Below are positions 1-8,400 of a DNA stretch of 64,000 nt, in pieces. Numbering within the stretch: the stretch's first letter is position 1; the number at the start of each line of letters is the position of its first letter. Source of the DNA: Halomonas cupida (GTDB lineage: Bacteria; Pseudomonadota; Gammaproteobacteria; Pseudomonadales; Halomonadaceae). Location: the NCBI RefSeq assembly GCF_900142755.1, contig NZ_FRCA01000001.1, positions 122,888-186,887 of the forward strand, read 5' to 3'. The position numbers were made by a program, and so were the translations under genes. Under the pieces are notes generated by a model. That model ran no database searches. It was not told the origin of the DNA and worked only from the letters and a program-made list of their open reading frames with translations.

Positions 1-2
1 AG

Positions 3-872
3 AAGGCCAATCACCTCACCTCGCCCATGGCTGCACTGAGCTATCAGCGCGAACTGTTGTCGATCCGTCAGCAGCTTCAGCAGTTGACGCGGGAGCTCAA
101 GGTGTCCAAACAGCAATTGGCAGCGTTGATGAACCTGCCCCCGGATACCGAATACAGCATTGTGGTACCGGCGCGTGATCTGGCCTGGGAATCGCTGAAT
201 ATGAGCTATGACGACATGTTGCACCTGGCGGTGATGAATCGCCCGGAGCTGCATGAAGTTGCCTACAAGTTGCGCAGCAACGAAATGGAAGGCACAGCGG
301 TGCTGCTGCAGACATTGCCCAGCCTGCGACTCTTCGCCGGTGCCAACTGGAGCAACGACGATTTCCTCTACAACAGTGACTGGGCGAGTTGGGGCGCCAA
401 GGCCAGTTGGAACCTGTTGAATGTCTTCCGTATTCCAGCGGAACAGCAGCGCATCGAGGCGGGAGGCGAGTTGCTGGATGCCCGAGCCCAGGCACTGACT
501 ATGGCGGTGGCGACTCAGGTCTCGGTGAGTCGAGCACGCTACGCGCTGCGTCGCAAGGAACTGGAGACTGCACAGCGCTACCTCACCGTGCAATCCAGCA
601 TCGAGCACCAGATCGAGGCGGGGTATCGCGCAGAAAGCGTCAGTCGCCAGACCTGGATTCGTGAGCAGATGAATACTGTCGTTGCCGAGGCCAAGCTGGA
701 TGTGGCATTGGCGGATCTGCAGAGTGCCTATGCCAACGTCTACACCTCCATGGGGATCGATGCAGTCGATGCCAGCATGAGTGCCGACGAGAGTGTGGCG
801 GAGCTGGCCGGTGACCTGCGTCACCTGTGGGCCGGACGCGGCGATGCCCTGGCACTGGCGGGAGATCTCTGA
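3..872 (+). CDS. TolC-family outer membrane channel protein (5' end outside window)
   Basis: The frame is open to the left edge, so only about the last 289 residues of the protein are present. They read as the helical, coiled-coil part of a TolC/outer-membrane efflux protein: KQQLAALMNLPPDTEY is the usual end of the first repeat, followed by an NRPELHEVAYKLR helix, a short extracellular-like stretch with aromatic residues (ASWNLLNVFRIPAEQQ) and a final long helix pair (VSRARYALRRKELETAQRYL). The family forms the trimeric exit duct across the outer membrane and works with a periplasmic adaptor and an inner-membrane engine. It ends 1 bp before the adaptor start at 874, so the genes are very probably co-transcribed and the channel serves the adhesin export locus. 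The family assignment is firm; the role in adhesin export is inferred from position. Confidence 0.85.
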   Translation, partial: KANHLTSPMAALSYQRELLSIRQQLQQLTRELKVSKQQLAALMNLPPDTEYSIVVPARDLAWESLNMSYDDMLHLAVMNRPELHEVAYKLRSNEMEGTAVLLQTLPSLRLFAGANWSNDDFLYNSDWASWGAKASWNLLNVFRIPAEQQRIEAGGELLDARAQALTMAVATQVSVSRARYALRRKELETAQRYLTVQSSIEHQIEAGYRAESVSRQTWIREQMNTVVAEAKLDVALADLQSAYANVYTSMGIDAVDASMSADESVAELAGDLRHLWAGRGDALALAGDL

Positions 873-873
873 C

Positions 874-1815
874 ATGGCGATGTGGCGCAATGATGTTCGG
901 CACATGCTGCTGGTGGCTGGACTGGCATCGCTGTGTTCGCTCCCTCTGCACAGCCTTGCACAGGAGTCGAGTGATCCTGGAGCGGATGCTACCGGAGAGG
1001 AAACCGCCGAAGTTTCGGGTACTCCATCGTCGGCTCCATTACCGGTGGGGAACCTACAACCGGTGGTGGCGACTGCGAGCACCGACGCGGCTGTGGATGA
1101 GAGGTCGAATGGCGTGGTTCGTGGTGTGTTGCGAGCAGAGCAGGAAGCTGTGCTGGCCAGCAACGTCTCGTCGCGGATCATTGCCATGCCGTTCAGGGAA
1201 GGTGACAGCTTCGACAGTGATGCCGAACTGGTGAAGTTCGACTGTTCTCGGTTTGAGGCTCAATTGCGTGGAGCAAGGGCGCAAGCCAATGCCGCCTCGC
1301 GGGATGCTGAAGTACAGCGTGAGCTGTTGAGCATGGGAGCCGGAGGTCGAGCCGATGCCGATATTGCCTTGTTCAAGGCGAGTCAGGGGCGTGCCGATGC
1401 CCAGGCCATCGAGAGTCAGATGCAGGGGTGTTCGATTCGGGCCCCCTTCGCCGGTAGTGTCGTTGAGCCGATGGTTCACCAGAACGAGACACCTGCGCCC
1501 AATGAGCCACTGATCCACATTGTCAGCGATGGTGCTCTGGAATTGCAGATGGTGGTGCCATCCTGCTGGTTGGCCTGGCTGACGGACGGCGCGACCTTCC
1601 ATTTCCGAGTCGATGAGACCGGTGACATGTTGCAGGCGGAAGTGAGGAGGATGTCTGCAGCGGTCGATCCTGTCAGCCAGACAGTCAAGGTCATCAGTAG
1701 GGTGCTCGAGGTGCCGGAAGGAGTGTTGCCCGGCATGAGTGGTTCGGTGTACTGGCTGGAGGGAGACACACAGCCTGGTGATATTCAGGGCTGTCATTCG
1801 GAGTCTGCCGCGTGA
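874..1815 (+). CDS. HlyD/RND-type periplasmic adaptor (membrane fusion protein) 1
   Basis: A 313-residue adaptor. The ATG at 874 lies 1 bp after the channel stop; longer upstream starts in this frame overlap the channel gene and would bury the signal peptide. Residues 1-29 form a signal peptide (hydrophobic LLVAGLASLCSLPL, likely cut near SLA-Q). A lipoyl-like half motif (residues about 85-130, VLASNVSSRIIAMPFREGDSF) leads into a short helical hairpin rich in Ala and Gln (SRFEAQLRGARAQANAAS), then the returning lipoyl half (CSIRAPFAGSVVEPMVHQNE) and beta-barrel segments ending near LPGMSGSVYWL. The family bridges inner-membrane engines to TolC. The stop overlaps the GTG start of the next adaptor by 4 bp, which implies translational coupling. 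Two different adaptors in one operon are unusual. Confidence 0.88.
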   Translation: MAMWRNDVRHMLLVAGLASLCSLPLHSLAQESSDPGADATGEETAEVSGTPSSAPLPVGNLQPVVATASTDAAVDERSNGVVRGVLRAEQEAVLASNVSSRIIAMPFREGDSFDSDAELVKFDCSRFEAQLRGARAQANAASRDAEVQRELLSMGAGGRADADIALFKASQGRADAQAIESQMQGCSIRAPFAGSVVEPMVHQNETPAPNEPLIHIVSDGALELQMVVPSCWLAWLTDGATFHFRVDETGDMLQAEVRRMSAAVDPVSQTVKVISRVLEVPEGVLPGMSGSVYWLEGDTQPGDIQGCHSESAA

Positions 1816-3248
1816 GTGTGGCGGAGGTGCTGCCATCGGCGGTGGATCAGCCTGCCGCGAATGGACCCACCGGTGCTACCCGGGCTGGTATGGACGCTCC
1901 TTCTGAAACACAACGTCCGGTTGTCACCAGTCTGGACCATCTGGTTCGAATCGAAGGGGGGCTGCGTGCCTGTCGTTGCCTGGAGCAGCTGGCTGCCCAT
2001 CTGGCCAACGAGACAGTAGCGCTGTTGCCGTTCTCCGAGTCTCTGGTATTCAAGCTGGAACGCGGGTGGCGAATGCAGGCTGCCAGTGGGCGCGCCACGG
2101 TGCAAAGAGATGTCTCCCGAGTACGTTGGTTCGAGCGCCTGGTGAGCCGCGTGTGGCAGCAGACCGACAGGCAGTTGGCGCCCACTGCTTTCGAGGTCTC
2201 CGGCTACGCCGATCCCGATGATGCGCTAACTCGGGAACAGGCCCAGCGCCAACTACTGTGGATACCGCTGGCTGATGCCGAACGCTCTGTCGGTCTGGGC
2301 TGGTTGCTCTGTCGGGCCTTGCCCTGGGAACCTCATCACCTGGTACTGGCCGAACGGCTTGCGGCGGCTTATGCCCATGGCGCCCATGCCATCCACGGGC
2401 GTCAGCGCCGTTGGCAGCCGTTGAAGGGAAGGGCGGTCTGGCTGGGAGTGGCGGGGATATCGGTGCTGGCCGCTGCAATGGCGCTGGTGCAGGTGCCCTT
2501 GATCACCCGTGCGCCGGTGGAAGTGGTGGCGGCGAGCCCCTTTGTGGTTGCTGCTCCCATGGAGGCCGTGGTTGACCGCATTCTGGTAACGCCTGGCACT
2601 GAGGTAGCCACCGGCACTCCTCTGGTGCAGCTCAATGACATTGAGTGGCGCAACAAGTATGAGGTGGCTCAGCGCCAGTTGGAGGTGGCCGAAGCGAGGA
2701 CCTTGCGGCTACGTCAGGCATCGATCACCGATAGTGATGCTCGTCGTGAGTTGGCTATTGCACAGAGCGAGCAGCGTGTTGCGGAAGCCGAGCGTAACTA
2801 CGCCCAGGTGATGCTCGACAAGACGCTGATCCGCGCACGAACTTCTGGTGTCGCATTGTACAGCGATCCTCGGGACTGGGTGGGCCGGCCAGTGGCGGTG
2901 GGAGAGGCGTTGATGCAGGTCGCCGATCCCGCTGATGTCGAGTTCCGTATTGAGGTGCCAGCGGCTGACGCAGTCAATCTTCTCCCAGACGCTCGGGTGG
3001 ATGTCTTTCTCGATGCGGCGCCACTGGACCCTATCGAGGCCCATCTTGAACGCGCTTCCTACAAGGCTGAAGCCAACGCTGCCGGAATAGCCAACTTCAC
3101 GGTCGCGGCGGGGGCGGAAATGCCTGACGGCGAGATTCCGCGTATGGGTTTGCGCGGCGTGGCACGCATTCATGGTGACCAGGTGTCACTGTTCTACTAT
3201 CTATTTCGACGGCCGCTGGTGGCGCTCCGTCAGTTGACGGGGGTATAG
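1812..3248 (+). CDS. HlyD-family adaptor 2 with N-terminal cytosolic GAF-like domain
   Basis: A 478-residue protein with a GTG start inside the 4-bp overlap GTGA with the preceding stop. It has no signal peptide. Residues about 40-200 resemble a GAF-type sensor domain (LACRCLEQLAAHLANE-like helices, strand FSESLVFKLERGWRMQA, then QRQLLWIPLADAERSVGLGWLL). A single membrane segment follows at about 208-231 (VWLGVAGISVLAAAMALVQV). The periplasmic part begins with lipoyl-like VVDRILVTPGTEVATGTPLV, continues with an Ala/Glu-rich hairpin (AQSEQRVAEAERNYAQVMLD) and the second half LIRARTSGVALYSDP, and ends as a beta-barrel. The family's role is to connect an inner-membrane component to TolC; the cytosolic domain suggests control by a cytoplasmic signal or partner, which is inference. 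The M50 fusion gene begins 4 bp after the stop. Confidence 0.82.
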   Translation: MSVAEVLPSAVDQPAANGPTGATRAGMDAPSETQRPVVTSLDHLVRIEGGLRACRCLEQLAAHLANETVALLPFSESLVFKLERGWRMQAASGRATVQRDVSRVRWFERLVSRVWQQTDRQLAPTAFEVSGYADPDDALTREQAQRQLLWIPLADAERSVGLGWLLCRALPWEPHHLVLAERLAAAYAHGAHAIHGRQRRWQPLKGRAVWLGVAGISVLAAAMALVQVPLITRAPVEVVAASPFVVAAPMEAVVDRILVTPGTEVATGTPLVQLNDIEWRNKYEVAQRQLEVAEARTLRLRQASITDSDARRELAIAQSEQRVAEAERNYAQVMLDKTLIRARTSGVALYSDPRDWVGRPVAVGEALMQVADPADVEFRIEVPAADAVNLLPDARVDVFLDAAPLDPIEAHLERASYKAEANAAGIANFTVAAGAEMPDGEIPRMGLRGVARIHGDQVSLFYYLFRRPLVALRQLTGV

Positions 3249-3252
3249 CGCC

Positions 3253-5385
3253 ATGCTTCCAGCCAACTCAGATTCCGGTGCTCCCGATGAACTACCACTG
3301 CCGCCGTTGCGCCAGGACTTGAAACTGATTCGCGGCGGAGCGGAAGGCGCGGATGACCAGCGCTGGAAGATCCATGATCCGTTGAGTGATCAGTTCTACG
3401 AGGTCAGTCAGGATGTCATTGATATCCTGTCGCTCTGGTATCTCGGGCAGGCCCAACGAATCGTTGATCAACTGCAGCGTGGCCTGCACCACGATATAGG
3501 TCTTGAGGCAGTGACGGAGGTGTTGGAGTTCCTGCGTCAGCACGAACTGCTGCAGGCACAGCCCGGTGAGAGCTACACCCGGGCGGCAGACAGGATCAAG
3601 GCAGGCAAGGGGCGCTGGTTCAGCAAGGTGTTGCACGGCTATCTGTTCTTTCGGGTGCCCTTGACGAGGCCTGCTCGCTTTCTACGTGCCACCATGCCGC
3701 TGGCCAGCCTGTTCTTCCAACCTCTGTTCTGGGGAATCACAGCACTGGCTGCCATGATCGGGCTGTTCCTGGTATCCCGTCAGTGGGAATCCTTCGTCAC
3801 GACCCTGCCACAGATGTTCAGTGTCTCTGGCGTGGTGGCCTTCAGTCTGAGTCTGGTCGTTGTCAAGACACTCCATGAGTTGGGGCATGGGTATGCCGCG
3901 ACGAGATCGGGGGTTCATGTCACCACTACCGGTGTGGCCTTCATTGTCATGATGCCAGTGCTGTACACCGATACTACCGATGCATGGCGGCTGTCATCAC
4001 GTCGCAAAAGAGTCCTGATTGACGTTGCGGGTATCGCGGTGGAATTGATCATCGCGGTATATGCCACCCTGGCATGGGTGTTCCTGCCGGATGGACCAGT
4101 GCGCTACGTGGTGTTTGCGCTGGCCACAACTGGCTGGCTGGTCAGTCTGCTGGTCAACGTCAATCCGCTGATGCGCTTTGATGGCTATTACCTGTTCAGT
4201 GATCTGGTCGGAGTGGCCAATCTACAGGAGCGTTCCTTTGCCATGGGGCGTTGGTGGTTACGTGAAGCCCTGTTCGGGTACGGCGATGAGATTCCCGAGG
4301 AGACCACCGCATCACGACGGAGGTTGTTCATCGGCTTTGCCTTCGCCGTGTGGATCTATCGTTTTTTCCTGTTTCTTGGCATTGCCGTGCTGGTTTACCA
4401 CTTCTTCTTCAAGGTCTTGGGACTGTTTCTGTTCCTGGTGGAAATCAGTTGGTTCATTGTGCTGCCGATCAGCCGTGAGTTGCTGGTGTGGTGGCAGAGG
4501 CGGCGAGATGTGGGACATCGCGTCGTTGTCACCATGATCGCTGGTCTGAGTGTACTGGCCGTGTTGATTGTCCCACTGCCGTTCACGGTACGCGCTCCGG
4601 CAGTTCTCGGTTCGGCCGAGCAGCATCCTGTTTACACACCGCATCCAGCGCGCATCGAACAGGTGTTGGTGGATGTGGGAGACAGGGTGGTCAAGGGACA
4701 ACCTCTGGTGCAGTTGTCCGATCCCGAATTGAGCCAACGCATCGCTGCTGCTGTCGAGCGACGCTATCTCCTCAAGGCCCGGCTTGATCGGCGCAGTGCG
4801 GATCAACAGGACCGAGCGGAAAGCCTGGTACTGGATAGTGAGCTGGTGTCTGTGGAGCAGGAGCTCGATGGGCTCAAGCGGGAGCAGCAGCAGTTGCAGC
4901 TCAAGTCACATATCGATGGTGTCGTGGTCCAGCGCGATGACAACCTTCACACGGGGCGCTGGGTCAACGACAGCACTCGGCTGCTGCTGGTGGCCCAGCC
5001 ACGAGCACTTGTCGTTCAGGGATACATCAACAGCGACGAGTTGAACCGAGTTCACCCGGGCCAGGCCGGAAGCTTTGTCGATCAGCAGTTTGTTCTGCCT
5101 CCGCTGAACATCGAGATCGATGAAGTTGCCGGTGCAGCGGCGGACTCCCTGGATAACTGGATGTTGGCTTCTGTCCATGGCGGCTCGGTGCCGTCGCGTA
5201 TGGATGGTGAGACAGCGCATGCCGAAGGAGCAGAGTTTTCTCTGACAGCGCATGTGACCGGTGATAGCCCGGCCAGCCTTACCGAATTGCGTGGAGAAAT
5301 GCAGTTTCGCGGAGAGCCGATCAGCCTCGCCGCTCGTGGTTTCAACCAGATCATCAAGGTGCTCTTGCGTGAGATGTCGGCGTAG
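3253..5385 (+). CDS. PqqD-like / M50 zinc metalloprotease / HlyD fusion membrane protein
   Basis: A 710-residue polytopic protein of the 'putative peptide zinc metalloprotease' type. Residues about 30-105 resemble a PqqD or RiPP-recognition winged helix (FYEVSQDVIDILSLWYLG, then LEFLRQHELL). Membrane segments start near 150. The site-2-protease zinc motif HELGH is at 208-212 and the second motif NVNPLMRFDGYY at 302-313 supplies the third ligand (D310), so catalytic residues are intact. A segment at about 425-445 crosses the membrane again, and the periplasmic C-terminus is adaptor-like: ARIEQVLVDVGDRVVKGQPL, a Gln/Glu-rich hairpin and a returning lipoyl half at HIDGVVVQRDDNL. It sits between two adaptors and the giant surface protein, 35 bp before the latter. 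I infer that it is the inner-membrane engine, or a leader-processing unit, of the export system. Domain calls are strong; the mechanism is unknown. Confidence 0.85.
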   Translation: MLPANSDSGAPDELPLPPLRQDLKLIRGGAEGADDQRWKIHDPLSDQFYEVSQDVIDILSLWYLGQAQRIVDQLQRGLHHDIGLEAVTEVLEFLRQHELLQAQPGESYTRAADRIKAGKGRWFSKVLHGYLFFRVPLTRPARFLRATMPLASLFFQPLFWGITALAAMIGLFLVSRQWESFVTTLPQMFSVSGVVAFSLSLVVVKTLHELGHGYAATRSGVHVTTTGVAFIVMMPVLYTDTTDAWRLSSRRKRVLIDVAGIAVELIIAVYATLAWVFLPDGPVRYVVFALATTGWLVSLLVNVNPLMRFDGYYLFSDLVGVANLQERSFAMGRWWLREALFGYGDEIPEETTASRRRLFIGFAFAVWIYRFFLFLGIAVLVYHFFFKVLGLFLFLVEISWFIVLPISRELLVWWQRRRDVGHRVVVTMIAGLSVLAVLIVPLPFTVRAPAVLGSAEQHPVYTPHPARIEQVLVDVGDRVVKGQPLVQLSDPELSQRIAAAVERRYLLKARLDRRSADQQDRAESLVLDSELVSVEQELDGLKREQQQLQLKSHIDGVVVQRDDNLHTGRWVNDSTRLLLVAQPRALVVQGYINSDELNRVHPGQAGSFVDQQFVLPPLNIEIDEVAGAAADSLDNWMLASVHGGSVPSRMDGETAHAEGAEFSLTAHVTGDSPASLTELRGEMQFRGEPISLAARGFNQIIKVLLREMSA

Positions 5386-5420
5386 GCCGCTATCGGCAAG
5401 ATGACAGAAGGAGAGTTGTC

Positions 5421-8400
5421 ATGACCAGCAAAGGAACCCCCTCAGTGAGCCCCACCGACAAGCCCTTGAAGAAAGAACGCAGCGCCTTGTTGCTTCGCGC
5501 ACTGGAGCCTCGCATGTTGTTGGATGCGGCTGGTGCGATCACCGCGAGCAAGGCGGCCTCCGATGTGGCCACCGATCACCACGACCAGACACCGCCGCCT
5601 GCGGTAGCACCCACCACAGATCTAATGCGAGCACTGGGTATGCAGCAGGCAGAACGCAGCGCCCCTTCGGATCAGCGCACCGAGTCAGCGCACGACGGTG
5701 GAGTTACAACACCTCATGATATCTACTTCATTGATGCCGCGGTGGAGGAGAGCAGCGAACTAGTCAAGGACCTTCCTCCCGGTGCCGAGGTTCATATCCT
5801 TGATGCTCACCGTGATGGCGTCGAGCAGATCGCTGAGGTAGTGGGAAATCGCAAGGGCATAGACGCCATCCATATTCTCGGCCATGGCCATGAAGGTTCG
5901 TTGCAGTTGGGCAACGGGATACTCGATAGCGCCAGTGTCGAAGCCCAATACCGTGATGAGCTGGCAATCATCAAGAGCGCCTTGTCTGATTCCGCGGACC
6001 TTCTGATCTATGGCTGTGACTTTGCCGGCAATGAGGTCGGTCGACAGTTGGCGGACCAGTTGGCATTCATCACCGGTGCCGACGTTGCGGCGTCCACCGA
6101 CTATACCGGTACGGCCAGCAAGGGCGGTGACTGGGATCTGGAATATCAGCGTGGTGATATCAATGCTGCCGTGGTGTTGTCAGATGACTGGAATCATCTG
6201 ATGGCCCCGCCTTCCATTGATCTGGATACCGGGCGTGATGGAAGTGGTTCCACCATTATCTATGACAAGGGCTCGGTTATCATCGGGAAGGATATCTCGA
6301 TAGAAGATCCGGATAATGCCGGGATCAAGTCAATGACGGTCACGCTCGAAAATGCTGGAGAGGGAGATTTCCTGTATCTATCCAAGCAACAGGATCACAT
6401 CATTTATACTTATGATCCTGAAAATGGAACCCTGGTGTTGTCCGGTTCGACCAATGCGGCAGAATATCAAGCAGCGCTCGCTGACGTGCGATTTTCCACG
6501 ACAAGGGGGGACCTGGCATCACGCACCATTACAGTAAAGGCTGTTTCCAATAGTGGAGGTGCTGAGACAAACGCGGCTGTTTCCACTATCAACCTTGTTG
6601 ATACTGATGGCGATGGGGTTTTAAATAATGTAGATATTGATAACGATAATGATGGGATTGTTAATGGCAACGAAAAATTAGTTACTGAAGATACAGTGGA
6701 TTTTTCTGCAAGTAGCGGGCAATCTCATACGTTCATCACTTCTGGAGGTAGTGAAGGAGTTGTTTTTGATGTCTTTACGCTGGACAACTCTTTTAATCTT
6801 ACCATCAATGGGAAAGCAATATCAGGAGAGGATCTTCAGTTTTATACCGGTGGAGGCGGGAACCAGGTGCGCTTCCAGGATGGTAGTGCCTATGGTGCTA
6901 TATGGATGATGAGGGGGAGCGCAGATCGTCCTTTGGTGCGTATAACTGTTGATGTGGATGGCAATGTCAAACTTTTTGGCTCGCGAACAAGTCGTGGGCC
7001 TCTTGAGGAGCTTGTGGTCTACAATGGAAATAAAATTTCCGATGATAATGTCTATAAGTTTGAAAAAGTAGAGTGGAGCAGTACTGGTGAAGATGTTGTT
7101 GTTGTTTCTCAGGAAGTGATTGGGGCTACATATGTTACGGGGCGCTCCTATGGGTATAAAGTCGTCGATATTGATGAGGATGAAGATGGGGTTGGCGATT
7201 CACTTGATATTGATGTAGATAATGATGGTATCACCGATAATGTCGAGGCTCAGGCAACCAGCGACTATATCGCACCGTCCGGTGTCGATAAAGATGGTGA
7301 CGGGCTGGACGATGCTTACGATACCAATATCGGGGACACCAGTGCGGTAGCCAGTGTCGGCCTGATTCCAGTCGATACGGACAGCGATGGCCTTGGTGAC
7401 TATCAGGACGGTGATAGTGATAATGATGGCTGGCTGGATATTGCCGAGCGTGGCGATGGGCAACCTGATTCGATCACTGATACTACCGATAGCGATGGCG
7501 ATGGTCTGCTGGATATCTTTGAAGGAAAAGATATCAATGATGGCTATGATGCCAATGATGATAACGTGGTAAATGGTAAATTCAATCTGGCCGACAGTGA
7601 TGATGATACCGTTGATGATGGGTCTGATGCTGTGGCGATGAATTTTGATTTTGATTATCGAGATTCACGGTTCAATATCGATACAGATGGCGATCGCGTG
7701 CTGGATGATGTTGATATTGATGATGATAATGACGGAATCATAGATGCTGTTGAAGACTCGTCAACCAAGGACGAGATATTCAATATAACTGATGGCCTTA
7801 GCCCTGGAAAGCATTCAGGGGATGCTTTTGTTGAAGATGGGTTTACTGTGGGTGTGGCTGACACTGAAACACTCGATATTATATCAAGTGATATTAATGT
7901 GATAGATCACAAGGGGGATTCTGACAAGAAGCTTGTTTATGAATATGGGAATGCTGTGAGTATTACCCTGGAGAACGAGTCTGGTGGGTACTCCAGTGAC
8001 TATGTTTCAATTATGGCTGATCCTGCCGTCGATGGAAGTATTATCACTATCGTGGCAAGAGATATTAATGGAAAAGAGATATTCCGTCGGCAATTTCCTG
8101 ACGGAAAAACATACACTATAGACTCTTCCATGACCCTTGGAGGGGCAGGAATTCATCAGATATTTATCTGGGGGTCAAAAGGCACCACTGCGGTTGATCA
8201 GATTGGCTTTAATGCAGCTCGATTTACGCAATCTGATAGTGATAATGATGGTATAGAAGACCGTCTGGATATTGACTCTGATAATGATGGCATCACCGAT
8301 AATGTCGAGGCTCAGACAAGCAACGACTATATCGCACCCTCTGGTATCGATGAGGATGGCGATGGCCTGGATGACGCCTATGATGCGGCCATTGGTGACA

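Noticed and set aside
781..873. Longer form of the first adaptor beginning at 781
   Set aside because: It overlaps the TolC gene by about 90 bp and puts about 31 polar residues before a clear signal peptide; ATG 874 is 1 bp after the TolC stop.
5519..5540. LapG-type di-alanine cleavage site (DAAG) near the adhesin N-terminus
   Set aside because: The AAG is part of the LEPRMLLDAA motif, far nearer the N-terminus than in LapA, and no LapD/LapG-like genes are in the window.
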